64,000 bases of DNA, taken from the NCBI GenBank assembly GCA_002713365.1, contig PASR01000011.1, positions 423,464 to 487,463 on the forward strand, written 5' to 3'. The notes under the pieces were generated by a model that searched no databases, was not told where the DNA came from, and saw nothing but the letters and a program-made list of their open reading frames with translations. Both the position numbers and the translations under genes were made by a program. This document shows, piece after piece, positions 57,523-64,000 of the stretch. The number at the start of each line of letters is the position of its first letter. Position 1 is the first letter of the stretch. Origin of the DNA: Rhodospirillaceae bacterium (GTDB lineage Bacteria; Pseudomonadota; Alphaproteobacteria; UBA6615).

Positions 57523-58359
57523 ATGCCTCGGCACATCGTATGTCTTACTTTTGACTTTGATACACAATCCGGTTTCATATCGCGCGGTATGACTACCCAA
57601 ACGCCTCTCTCAAGAGGCGAATTTGGTCACAAGGTTGCTTCTGGTCGTATACTAAATACATTAAAAGAAAGAGCTCTAAGTTCAACATGGTTTGTACCAG
57701 GATTTACTATTGAAAGTCATCCTCAAGAATGTGAAGAAGTTCTAGAGGGGGGGCATGAAATAGCCCATCATAGCTGGGCTCATATACCACCTGCCAATCA
57801 GTCGCGTGAGGAAGAAGAGAATGACATGGTGCGAGCTAATCTTGCTATAGAAAAGATATCAGGTAAAAAAGCTAGGGGTTATCGTTCGCCTTCATGGGAT
57901 TTGAGCGATTCTACCATTGATTTATTAATTAAACATGATTTTAAATATGACAGTAGTCTTATGGGGTCTGATTATATTCCATATAGAGCTAGGCGTGGTG
58001 ATAAATTTTCTTTAGGTGAGTGTTACCAATATGGTGAAGAGACATCTTTGGTTGAACTCCCCATAAGCTGGTCTCTTGATGACCATCCTCATTTCGAATT
58101 TTTTCGTACGCCTGATTTTTTAATGCCAGGTCTAAATTCTGCTCGTGATGTAATGAATAGTTGGTATGATGAGTTCTTGTATATGAAAAAATCGGTAAAT
58201 TGGGGAATTTTAACTTACACTATGCACCCATATGTTATTGGAAGAGGATTCCGTATGTTGGCTTTAGAGGGGTTGATTGATCGCCTAATAGCTGAAGGCG
58301 CTGAATTTATGACAATGGAGAATGCCGCTATAGAAGCCAGATCCGAGTTGGGTTATTAG
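57523..58359 (+). CDS. Polysaccharide deacetylase (NodB/PuuE-like) family protein
   Basis: About 278 residues of the carbohydrate esterase 4 fold. The metal/catalytic motifs are LTFDFD near the start, HHSWAH (His83 and His87 in the chosen numbering), RGYRSPSWD and PISWSLDDHP. There is no signal peptide, so it is likely a cytoplasmic amide hydrolase like PuuE (allantoinase-type) rather than a wall deacetylase. I chose the ATG at 57523 because GGAG lies six nt upstream; another ATG is 12 nt earlier. It overlaps the convergent amidase by four bases. Confidence 0.86.
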   Translation: MPRHIVCLTFDFDTQSGFISRGMTTQTPLSRGEFGHKVASGRILNTLKERALSSTWFVPGFTIESHPQECEEVLEGGHEIAHHSWAHIPPANQSREEEENDMVRANLAIEKISGKKARGYRSPSWDLSDSTIDLLIKHDFKYDSSLMGSDYIPYRARRGDKFSLGECYQYGEETSLVELPISWSLDDHPHFEFFRTPDFLMPGLNSARDVMNSWYDEFLYMKKSVNWGILTYTMHPYVIGRGFRMLALEGLIDRLIAEGAEFMTMENAAIEARSELGY

Positions 58360-59774
58360 TTAAAAGGGCACATTGGTGGCATTCCTATGCGTTGCACTGA
58401 TGTGCCTAGTGTTTTTTCGAAGGCTAATGCGACAGCTATTGCAGTTTCCTCTTTGCCGCTTGGACATATTATTTGTAATCCAACTGGCATTTTTGAATTA
58501 TCCAGTGATACAGGAATTGTAATTGCGCAAAGCTTTAGAAGGCTTACGGTGTTAGTGTTTCGTACACAGAAAAAATTGGCCGAAAGGTGCACGTCGGGGT
58601 CTACTATATCTAACATTTTAGGTGGGGTCATTGGTAGAGTGGGTCCAACTATGGCATGAAAGCCTCCGAAAGCAGCGTTAGCCTCTATGGACATTCGTTC
58701 TATCGCTTTAATTCGTTTTATATGTTCACTAGCTGGAAAATTTTCAGCTTCCTTAATACGTATGGCTACTGTTGGATCTAGATCCTTACGAAAGTCAGAC
58801 ATTTCAGTATTAATAAAATTGGTAAATTCACCTATATGAAGTCCACCTTTTGAAAATATTTTTGTGGTTTCATCTAAATAGGGTAATTTTATCGATGAGG
58901 TTCTAAGACCTTTATTTGTTAGCTCATCAATTGCTTTTTTAACTCCCTCTGATATCCCTGGTTCACAATCATCAAAATACCAATCACAAATACCAATATT
59001 AAAATCAGATAGAGACGCGGCTCTTAATCGCGATATGAATGAGACTGATTCTTCGTGTATTAATGGGTCAATAGAGCTAAATACAATAGCTAAGTCTGCT
59101 ACTGATCGCGTTAAAGGGCCTGCTGTATCTAAAGGCGAGCTAAGTGGAACTATGCCTTTTGTAGACCAGCGACCTGCTGTTGGTCTCATGCCGACATTTC
59201 CTGTCATTGAAGCTGGTATTCTTACGGACCCTGCAGTATCACTTCCAATAGCTATTATAGCTGACTGCTCTCCTAAGCTTACTCCTGCACCGGAGCTGGA
59301 CCCTCCAGGAGATCTATGGTCGTTAGAGTCCCATGGATTTCGAGGGGCTCCCCAATGTTGATTAAAGCCCATTCCACCATACGCGAATTGTACCGTATGG
59401 CTCTTTCCTGATATTATAGCTAGTTGGTTTCGTATAGAGTTTACTACGGGTCCTTGTGTCTGCCATTTTTTTGGAAGTTGACGGGGACATCCAGCAAAAG
59501 TTGGATAGCCTGAAACTCCAAACAGGTCTTTTATAGAAATAGGAATTCCTTGTAATGGACCTAAATCTATTCCTGCATTAAATGTGGCATCGGCAGCTTT
59601 TGCTTGGGTTTTTAATTTGTCTTCATCCCATGTTTTATAGGCGTTTAAATGACTTCCATATCTTTGATGGTTATCTATTGCCCAATCAGCTAAATCTAAT
59701 GCACTTATGTTTTTATTTCTTAATTCATCACAGATATTTTCTAATGAGATATTATCTATATTTGGTTTTCCCAT
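58356..59774 (-). CDS. Amidase (amidase signature family)
   Basis: A 472-residue amidase signature enzyme with the Ser-cisSer-Lys triad: Lys82 (ISIKDLFG), cis-Ser in GGSSSG (157-162) and nucleophile Ser183 (GSDTAGSVRIPA). It hydrolyses a C-N bond of an amide. The substrate is not determinable. It is followed upstream on the same strand by an SDR gene 20 nt away, so SDR-amidase are probably co-transcribed. It lies within the amide-oriented gene block. Confidence 0.9.
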   Translation of the reverse strand: MGKPNIDNISLENICDELRNKNISALDLADWAIDNHQRYGSHLNAYKTWDEDKLKTQAKAADATFNAGIDLGPLQGIPISIKDLFGVSGYPTFAGCPRQLPKKWQTQGPVVNSIRNQLAIISGKSHTVQFAYGGMGFNQHWGAPRNPWDSNDHRSPGGSSSGAGVSLGEQSAIIAIGSDTAGSVRIPASMTGNVGMRPTAGRWSTKGIVPLSSPLDTAGPLTRSVADLAIVFSSIDPLIHEESVSFISRLRAASLSDFNIGICDWYFDDCEPGISEGVKKAIDELTNKGLRTSSIKLPYLDETTKIFSKGGLHIGEFTNFINTEMSDFRKDLDPTVAIRIKEAENFPASEHIKRIKAIERMSIEANAAFGGFHAIVGPTLPMTPPKMLDIVDPDVHLSANFFCVRNTNTVSLLKLCAITIPVSLDNSKMPVGLQIICPSGKEETAIAVALAFEKTLGTSVQRIGMPPMCPFN

Positions 59775-59794
59775 TATTATATCCTTTAATAAAT

Positions 59795-60550
59795 TTAACT
59801 AAAAGTTAATCCACCATTAACGTCTATGCATTGACCAGTAATAAATGAAGCTTGATCAGAGGCTAAGAATAGAGCTGCGTTTGCTATGTCTTTTGGTTCA
59901 CCAACACGTCCAAGTGGAATTGAGTTACTAAGATTGTCTTCTTGCTGAGGAAGCCAGCTTTCTGTCATAGGGCTGTGTGTTGGTCCAGGGGCAATAGCAT
60001 TCACTGTAATGCCGTATATTCCAAGTGCCTTAGCTAGAGATCTCGTAAGTCCTATAACTCCCGCTTTGGATGATGTATAGGGAACACCACCACCTCCATC
60101 TACTCCACCGTGTCGCCATGCTGAGGATGATAAATTAACTATACGTCCACTTCTTTGTTTTATCATTTGAGGGGCGACGCATCGGGCACAATAAAACTCT
60201 CCACTAAGGTTAACATTTAAAACATTATGCCATTCTTCAATATCACAATCTAGCCAGTTCTTTTTTTTAGGAGAAAACCCTGCATTATTTATTAAGATGT
60301 CTATTTTTTTAAATCTCTCTATTATTTTATCAATTGTGCTTTTCACCTGTTCATAATTTGATACGTCAAGTGAGACTGTTGTTAGAATGTCATTTCTATT
60401 ATTATATTTTATTTTTAATTGTTTTAAGCGATTGGCATCTATATCTGCGGCTATAACAATAGCTCCTTCAAGAATAAATCTTTCGATTATGGCGCTACCA
60501 ATTCCACCGGAGGCACCAGTTACGAATGCTACTTGCTCGTGCAAACTCAT
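59795..60550 (-). CDS. SDR family oxidoreductase (canonical)
   Basis: A 251-residue short-chain dehydrogenase. TGASGGIG (11-18) binds NAD(P), NNAG is at 88-91, and YTSSK (Tyr158, Lys162) is the catalytic pair. The end GQCIDVNGGLTFS is normal for the 3-oxoacyl-ACP-reductase-like group. Unlike the SDR at 1660, all catalytic residues are present. AGGAAAACTT precedes the ATG. It is 20 nt upstream of the amidase. Confidence 0.9.
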   Translation of the reverse strand: MSLHEQVAFVTGASGGIGSAIIERFILEGAIVIAADIDANRLKQLKIKYNNRNDILTTVSLDVSNYEQVKSTIDKIIERFKKIDILINNAGFSPKKKNWLDCDIEEWHNVLNVNLSGEFYCARCVAPQMIKQRSGRIVNLSSSAWRHGGVDGGGGVPYTSSKAGVIGLTRSLAKALGIYGITVNAIAPGPTHSPMTESWLPQQEDNLSNSIPLGRVGEPKDIANAALFLASDQASFITGQCIDVNGGLTFS

Positions 60551-60601
60551 AAGTTTTCCTCTATTAAGGTAATATTTTAAAATTAACTATTCATTAGACT
60601 A

Positions 60602-60626
60602 AATACTGTCCTGACTATGCAGTATT
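60602..60626. promoter_or_regulatory. 7-bp inverted repeat upstream of the SDR-amidase pair
   Basis: AATACTG (60602-60608) and CAGTATT (60620-60626) are perfect inverted halves with an 11-nt spacer, 52 nt before the SDR start on the minus strand. This is a possible operator. It is weakly supported because a single 7-bp pair can occur by chance. Confidence 0.25.
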
Positions 60627-60733
60627 AGCCAAACTCTTGAAGCAATGCATTGGTTTATGTTTAAAAGAATAGTGATTGATTGCCACGAGTTATTATTTAT
60701 ATCCATGGTTAACTTTTATTTTTAAGTCTAAAT

Positions 60734-61522
60734 TTATAACTTAGTTATAAAAGAGTGAATAGCTTCAGCTACTTCATGTGGTTGATCTAGTTCCGCGAGA
60801 TGTCCTGCGTTTTTAATGATTTTTATTTCTTTTTTTGCTTTAATTTTTTCATTGAAGTTATTGATATATTTATCAGAAATAACTCTATCATTATCACCCC
60901 GAATAACTAACGTTGGACAGGTTATTCGACTAAGTCTCTTTATCAGTCCGGTATTTCCTAGAGGCCAGAATATACGGGCACTAGCTTCTAGGGCTCTTGC
61001 TTGTTCAATAGGCCATTCAATGATGTCTGCATCTTCTGGTTGGGTTTTTAATTGATCCCACAATTTTGGGTTGTTGCACATTAAACTAGCTATTTCATGA
61101 GACCTTTGAGCCCATGGATCTGCCATCGGTGCCTCATCACTTGATATCCCCCACGGAGAAATCAATGATATATTCTTTACTTGATTTGGCCAGAGAGCAG
61201 CTACTTCAGCTATTAGAGATCCACCTGGACCAGAGCCTATCAAAGATGAATTGTTCAGAAGGCCTGATTCTTTTAGAATATCGTGAATGGCAATTATCCA
61301 TTCGAGGTGGTTATCATAATTATTATGTCCTAAAGCTCCTGGAAAGCCAGGAATGGAAGGAACAATAACCTCATATTTTTCTGCTAATAGGTCGAGAAAA
61401 GATATCCATTTAGGCAGTCCTCCGAAGCCAGCCAAAAATCCTATTACTTGACCGTTTCCCTTACGCCAAACGCGACTAGAGTTACCAGAAATAGTAATTT
61501 TTGTAACCGAAGGGGAATCCAT
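60734..61522 (-). CDS. Alpha/beta-hydrolase fold protein without nucleophile Ser
   Basis: A 262-residue alpha/beta-hydrolase fold protein. The oxyanion-hole region LAGFGGLPKW, the acid (RGDNDRVI, Asp210/212) and the His (GHLAELDQP, His241) are in normal places. The nucleophile elbow, usually GxSxGG, reads GSGPGG (96-101), with Gly98 where Ser should be. It may be inactive, may use a neighbouring Ser (97 or 102), or may catalyse a non-hydrolytic step. It follows the LLM flavin oxidoreductase on the same strand with a 42-nt gap. Confidence 0.83.
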   Translation of the reverse strand: MDSPSVTKITISGNSSRVWRKGNGQVIGFLAGFGGLPKWISFLDLLAEKYEVIVPSIPGFPGALGHNNYDNHLEWIIAIHDILKESGLLNNSSLIGSGPGGSLIAEVAALWPNQVKNISLISPWGISSDEAPMADPWAQRSHEIASLMCNNPKLWDQLKTQPEDADIIEWPIEQARALEASARIFWPLGNTGLIKRLSRITCPTLVIRGDNDRVISDKYINNFNEKIKAKKEIKIIKNAGHLAELDQPHEVAEAIHSFITKL

Positions 61523-61564
61523 TTTATAACCATTTCTTATAAGTATTTATAAAAGCTTAAGATT

Positions 61565-62899
61565 TTACTCTGCTGCTATAGAGTTGCTAATGTTATTTGG
61601 TAATGCTCTATTTGACATAGGCAAAGGTTTTGGCCACCAATGGTTTTCCCATTCAGACCAGACATCAGAGAGTTGTGGCATGACCTTCTCTGCATAGAGC
61701 TGAGTATTATAATTTGCTATTTTTTTTGTCATATTACCATATTGTAGTAAAAGCATTAACTGGCCAAAATGGAGATCATGGACAATTTCTCTTAGTTGCT
61801 CAGCTACCTGGCTTGGAGATCCAATAATAACGTATCCGTTTTCCACGATTGAGTCGAACTCTCTTGCGTTTTTATCAAACCCATTCTTTCTTACTTCATT
61901 TATTGACTGGGCTTTTTGTATTCCGGGTAATGCGCTTGTATTTGAGACATCATTAGGCCCTCCAGCTGCAGCAGCAGAAATTTGGCTTTTTACACCAGCC
62001 CGTTGAGTAGCTTCAGTGACATATCCTGGAGGATTCGCATATTTTGCACTAACTCTAAGGCAGCGATCATAAAAATATTCAGCTGGTTCTGCGTATAACT
62101 CTCGTGCCAAAGATTCAGTTTCGGCTACTCCAACAAATTGTAGAAATCCAGCTCGGTAAGGATTTCTATCTTTACCAAGCCTGTCCATTTCTTCCCAAAA
62201 GCCATGCATTGTTGCTTTTGCAGCCTGATAGCCATAGTAAGAAAGATAACAATAAACATATTCCATTTCTGCACACCACCTCCACGTTTCAACGGAACCA
62301 CCGCCTGGAACCCATATTGGTGGATGTGGTTTTTGTAATGGTCGCGGCCATATATTAACGTAACGCTGTTGATTAAATCGTCCGTTAAAAGAAAATGTAT
62401 CTGCTTCTGTCCAAGCCTTCTTTATAAAATCATGAGCTTCAGCATAGCGCTCACGAAGTTGGGATGGATTTTGCCCATACGCATAGCAGGTATCCATTGG
62501 TGATCCTACCGGGAATCCTGCAATTAAACGTCCTCCAGAGATACAGTCTAACATTGCCATTTCTTCTGCAACACGAGTTGGAGGATTATAAAGGGCAATA
62601 GAATTACCAAGGACACATAAAGCCGTTTTTGGATTTGCCCTTCTCGATAGCGAGGCCAACATGAGGTTTGGTGATGGCATCAATCCATAACCATTTGAGT
62701 GATGCTCATTAACACATATAGCATCAAATCCCATATCTGCAGCAAATTCCATTTCATCCAGATGGTCATTATACATATGATGAGCTCGCTCTGGGTCAAA
62801 TAATTTAGAATCTATATCTACCCAAATAGATTCATGTTTATCCCTAAAATCTTCGGGCAGTTCTGTGTATGGCATCAAGTGAAACCAGCAGTGTTTCAT
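61565..62899 (-). CDS. LLM class flavin-dependent oxidoreductase
   Basis: A 444-residue TIM-barrel flavoenzyme of the bacterial luciferase-like monooxygenase class. The N-terminus holds the conserved HMYNDHLDEMEFAADMGFDA and CVNEHHSNGYGLMPSP, and the FMN/substrate region PHPPIWVPGGGS is clear. These enzymes oxidise or cleave organic substrates using FMNH2 from a separate reductase or F420. GGAG precedes the ATG. It is the first gene of a minus-strand pair with the alpha/beta-hydrolase. The substrate is unknown. Confidence 0.9.
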   Translation of the reverse strand: MKHCWFHLMPYTELPEDFRDKHESIWVDIDSKLFDPERAHHMYNDHLDEMEFAADMGFDAICVNEHHSNGYGLMPSPNLMLASLSRRANPKTALCVLGNSIALYNPPTRVAEEMAMLDCISGGRLIAGFPVGSPMDTCYAYGQNPSQLRERYAEAHDFIKKAWTEADTFSFNGRFNQQRYVNIWPRPLQKPHPPIWVPGGGSVETWRWCAEMEYVYCYLSYYGYQAAKATMHGFWEEMDRLGKDRNPYRAGFLQFVGVAETESLARELYAEPAEYFYDRCLRVSAKYANPPGYVTEATQRAGVKSQISAAAAGGPNDVSNTSALPGIQKAQSINEVRKNGFDKNAREFDSIVENGYVIIGSPSQVAEQLREIVHDLHFGQLMLLLQYGNMTKKIANYNTQLYAEKVMPQLSDVWSEWENHWWPKPLPMSNRALPNNISNSIAAE

Positions 62900-63259
62900 T
62901 ATTTTTCTCCGCGTATTATCGGTTATCTAATATTGTATAACGAAGTCACTAAACTGAAACAAAAATACATGAAAGTGGTTGCAATGTAACTCTAAAGTAA
63001 TCGATTAACTGACTCAAGGGTTAGAAACAATTGTTGTATCTATTAGAGAATTTGGTGACTAATTAGTATAATAATTGTTTTGCCTATGTAGCTGAATAGT
63101 AATTTGTGATAGTGAAGAAAATAAAAAAATATATAAGTATTTATTTTATTCTATCTCTAAATTTTTGATAAATAGATAAATGAAATTTATTTAATTAGGA
63201 CTATGTCTATTGGCCTGTGATTTATTAAATTACCATATATAGATTGGAGAATATAAATT
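62900..63259. other. AT-rich intergenic region between LLM and GST genes
   Basis: A 360-base divergent gap. I find no ORF of credible length, no RNA and no GC-rich hairpin. It contains a palindrome AACAATTGTT (63026-63035) and a TATAAT at 63067-63072 without a good -35. The promoters of both flanking genes must lie here. Confidence 0.6.
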
Positions 63260-63862
63260 ATGAAACTTTATCATGCTGCAGCATCCCCTTACGCACGCAA
63301 AGCTAGGATAACATTGAGGGAAGCAAATATTCTAGAATTAGTTGAAGAAATAGAGGTTGCCCCATGGACTGATCCTAAAGGGTATCGGGATATTACCCCA
63401 CTCGGTAAGGTGCCCGCTCTAGCAAGAGATGATGGTCCCAATTTGTTTCAGTCAGTGGTAATCTGCGAATATTTAGCCTCTAAAAATTCACAGATAAATC
63501 TATACCCAATTGGAAGCGAGCTAAGATGGTCTAACTTAAGGCAAATTGCTGCCGCTGATGGGGTTTTAGATGCTTTAGTAGGTATACGTGTTGAAAAATT
63601 ATTTCATGAAACCGAAATGCAATCGAAGGAGTTTATTCAAAGACAAGAGTTAACAGTCTTGAAATCGTTGGATTTAATTGAAGAAAATGTAATGGAGCTT
63701 GAGGGCCCAATTAGTGCAGGGCAAATTGCTATAGCAGCTTCGCTTGGATATATAGATTTTCGATTTAGTGAAAATAATTGGCGTATGAGTAGACCCAATT
63801 TAAGCAAATGGTTTGAAGCGTTCTCTCAACGAGATTCTATGAAAGATACCGTGCCTGAGTAG
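63260..63862 (+). CDS. Glutathione S-transferase family protein
   Basis: A 200-residue GST. The thioredoxin-like N-terminal domain has SPYARKARI (catalytic Ser region), the cis-Pro in ITPLGKVPAL and the glutathione gamma-Glu contact FQSVVICEYL. The C-terminal all-helical domain is complete. It conjugates or isomerises a substrate with glutathione in the cytoplasm. It starts 51 nt before the truncated CocE-like gene, so they are probably one operon. Confidence 0.9.
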   Translation: MKLYHAAASPYARKARITLREANILELVEEIEVAPWTDPKGYRDITPLGKVPALARDDGPNLFQSVVICEYLASKNSQINLYPIGSELRWSNLRQIAAADGVLDALVGIRVEKLFHETEMQSKEFIQRQELTVLKSLDLIEENVMELEGPISAGQIAIAASLGYIDFRFSENNWRMSRPNLSKWFEAFSQRDSMKDTVPE

Positions 63863-63913
63863 TTAATGGTGTGTTTGTTATGAATTCTATTAGTTGTTAA
63901 TTGGAGATTAAAA

Positions 63914-64000
63914 ATGGCAAAGACTTTAATGCGCAGACCTAAAAACAAAAAGAAGGATGGATCTTGGAGTGAGATCAGAGAGGGTATGCGCATTGATTGG
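63914..64000 (+). CDS. CocE/NonD family hydrolase, 3' end outside window
   Basis: An ATG at 63914 behind GGAG opens a frame that runs off the right edge after 29 codons. Its residues end IREGMRIDW, closely matching EKREGMVIEWDAPI, the start of the conserved part of the CocE/NonD hydrolase at 10523-12313. It is therefore probably a second member of that family, downstream of the GST. Only the first residues are seen, so the call rests on that short match. Confidence 0.55.
   Translation, partial: MAKTLMRRPKNKKKDGSWSEIREGMRIDW

Noticed and set aside
1..64000. CRISPR array, prophage, transposase, toxin-antitoxin or defence island
   Set aside because: No regularly spaced repeats, integrase, transposase, phage structural genes or known defence motifs were seen on either strand; every large frame is explained by ordinary metabolic or housekeeping families.

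Overview
The window is an AT-rich stretch of a bacterial chromosome. Everything points to an alphaproteobacterium, most likely a free-living marine lineage with a compact, low-GC genome. The evidence is the gene order pcm-like / tolC / popZ-like (DUF2497) / valS; the order erpA / dgt / argS / SPOR / nagZ / site-2 protease / scpA / scpB / tatABC / serS / surE / pcm / LysM-M23 lipoprotein; yajC-secD-secF followed by an Mth938-like gene and an NDUFAF6-like gene; trmFO; and a TRAP transporter with NIPSNAP, cyclase and CocE-type genes. The species cannot be named from sequence alone. TGA is an ordinary stop here (dgt, nagZ, surE and tatC end in it), so the code is standard.

Layout. (1) 1-12.3 kb is an accessory catabolic and transport region: an amidohydrolase cut by the left edge, a DMT exporter, an SDR lacking its catalytic Tyr, a stand-alone LeuA-like DRE-TIM enzyme, a two-repeat NIPSNAP protein, a DctP-DctQ-DctM TRAP transporter with a strong hairpin between dctP and dctQ, tRNA-Asn and tRNA-Cys, a cyclase-family hydrolase, and a CocE/NonD hydrolase-MFS pair. 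(2) 12.5-54.2 kb is housekeeping: envelope export (TolC), polarity (PopZ-like), ValS, IlvD, XthA, ErpA, Dgt, ArgS, peptidoglycan and division genes, condensin ScpAB, Tat and Sec-DF secretion, SerS, SurE, Pcm, TrmFO, UvrA, SSB, GyrA, CoaD, cyclophilin, tRNA-Lys, glutathione peroxidase and formate-THF ligase. An HpaB-family flavin monooxygenase and a PuuD-like membrane protein with a 31-residue companion gene are interspersed. (3) 54.2-64 kb is a second accessory block: PEP-mutase/ICL-type lyase, C45 self-processing amidohydrolase/acyltransferase, Gfo/Idh oxidoreductase, polysaccharide-deacetylase-type hydrolase, amidase, SDR, alpha/beta-hydrolase-like protein without its nucleophile, LLM flavin oxidoreductase, GST, and the start of a second CocE/NonD hydrolase cut by the right edge.

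How the genes work together. The core operons are tightly packed, with 1-14 nt overlaps suggesting translational coupling from argS to tatC and from serS to pcm. The two accessory blocks look like uptake and breakdown of small organic molecules, rich in amide or ester hydrolases and flavin or NAD oxidoreductases. No phage, IS element, CRISPR array or clearly new defence system was seen.

The points most worth checking are: ilvD, whose conserved N-terminus is cut off from any start codon by an in-frame TGA or a one-base insertion; the Mth938-like gene, which has no ATG, GTG or TTG before its conserved N-terminus; the unlisted 31-aa membrane ORF; several family members lacking catalytic residues; and the amide-oriented gene block at the right end.
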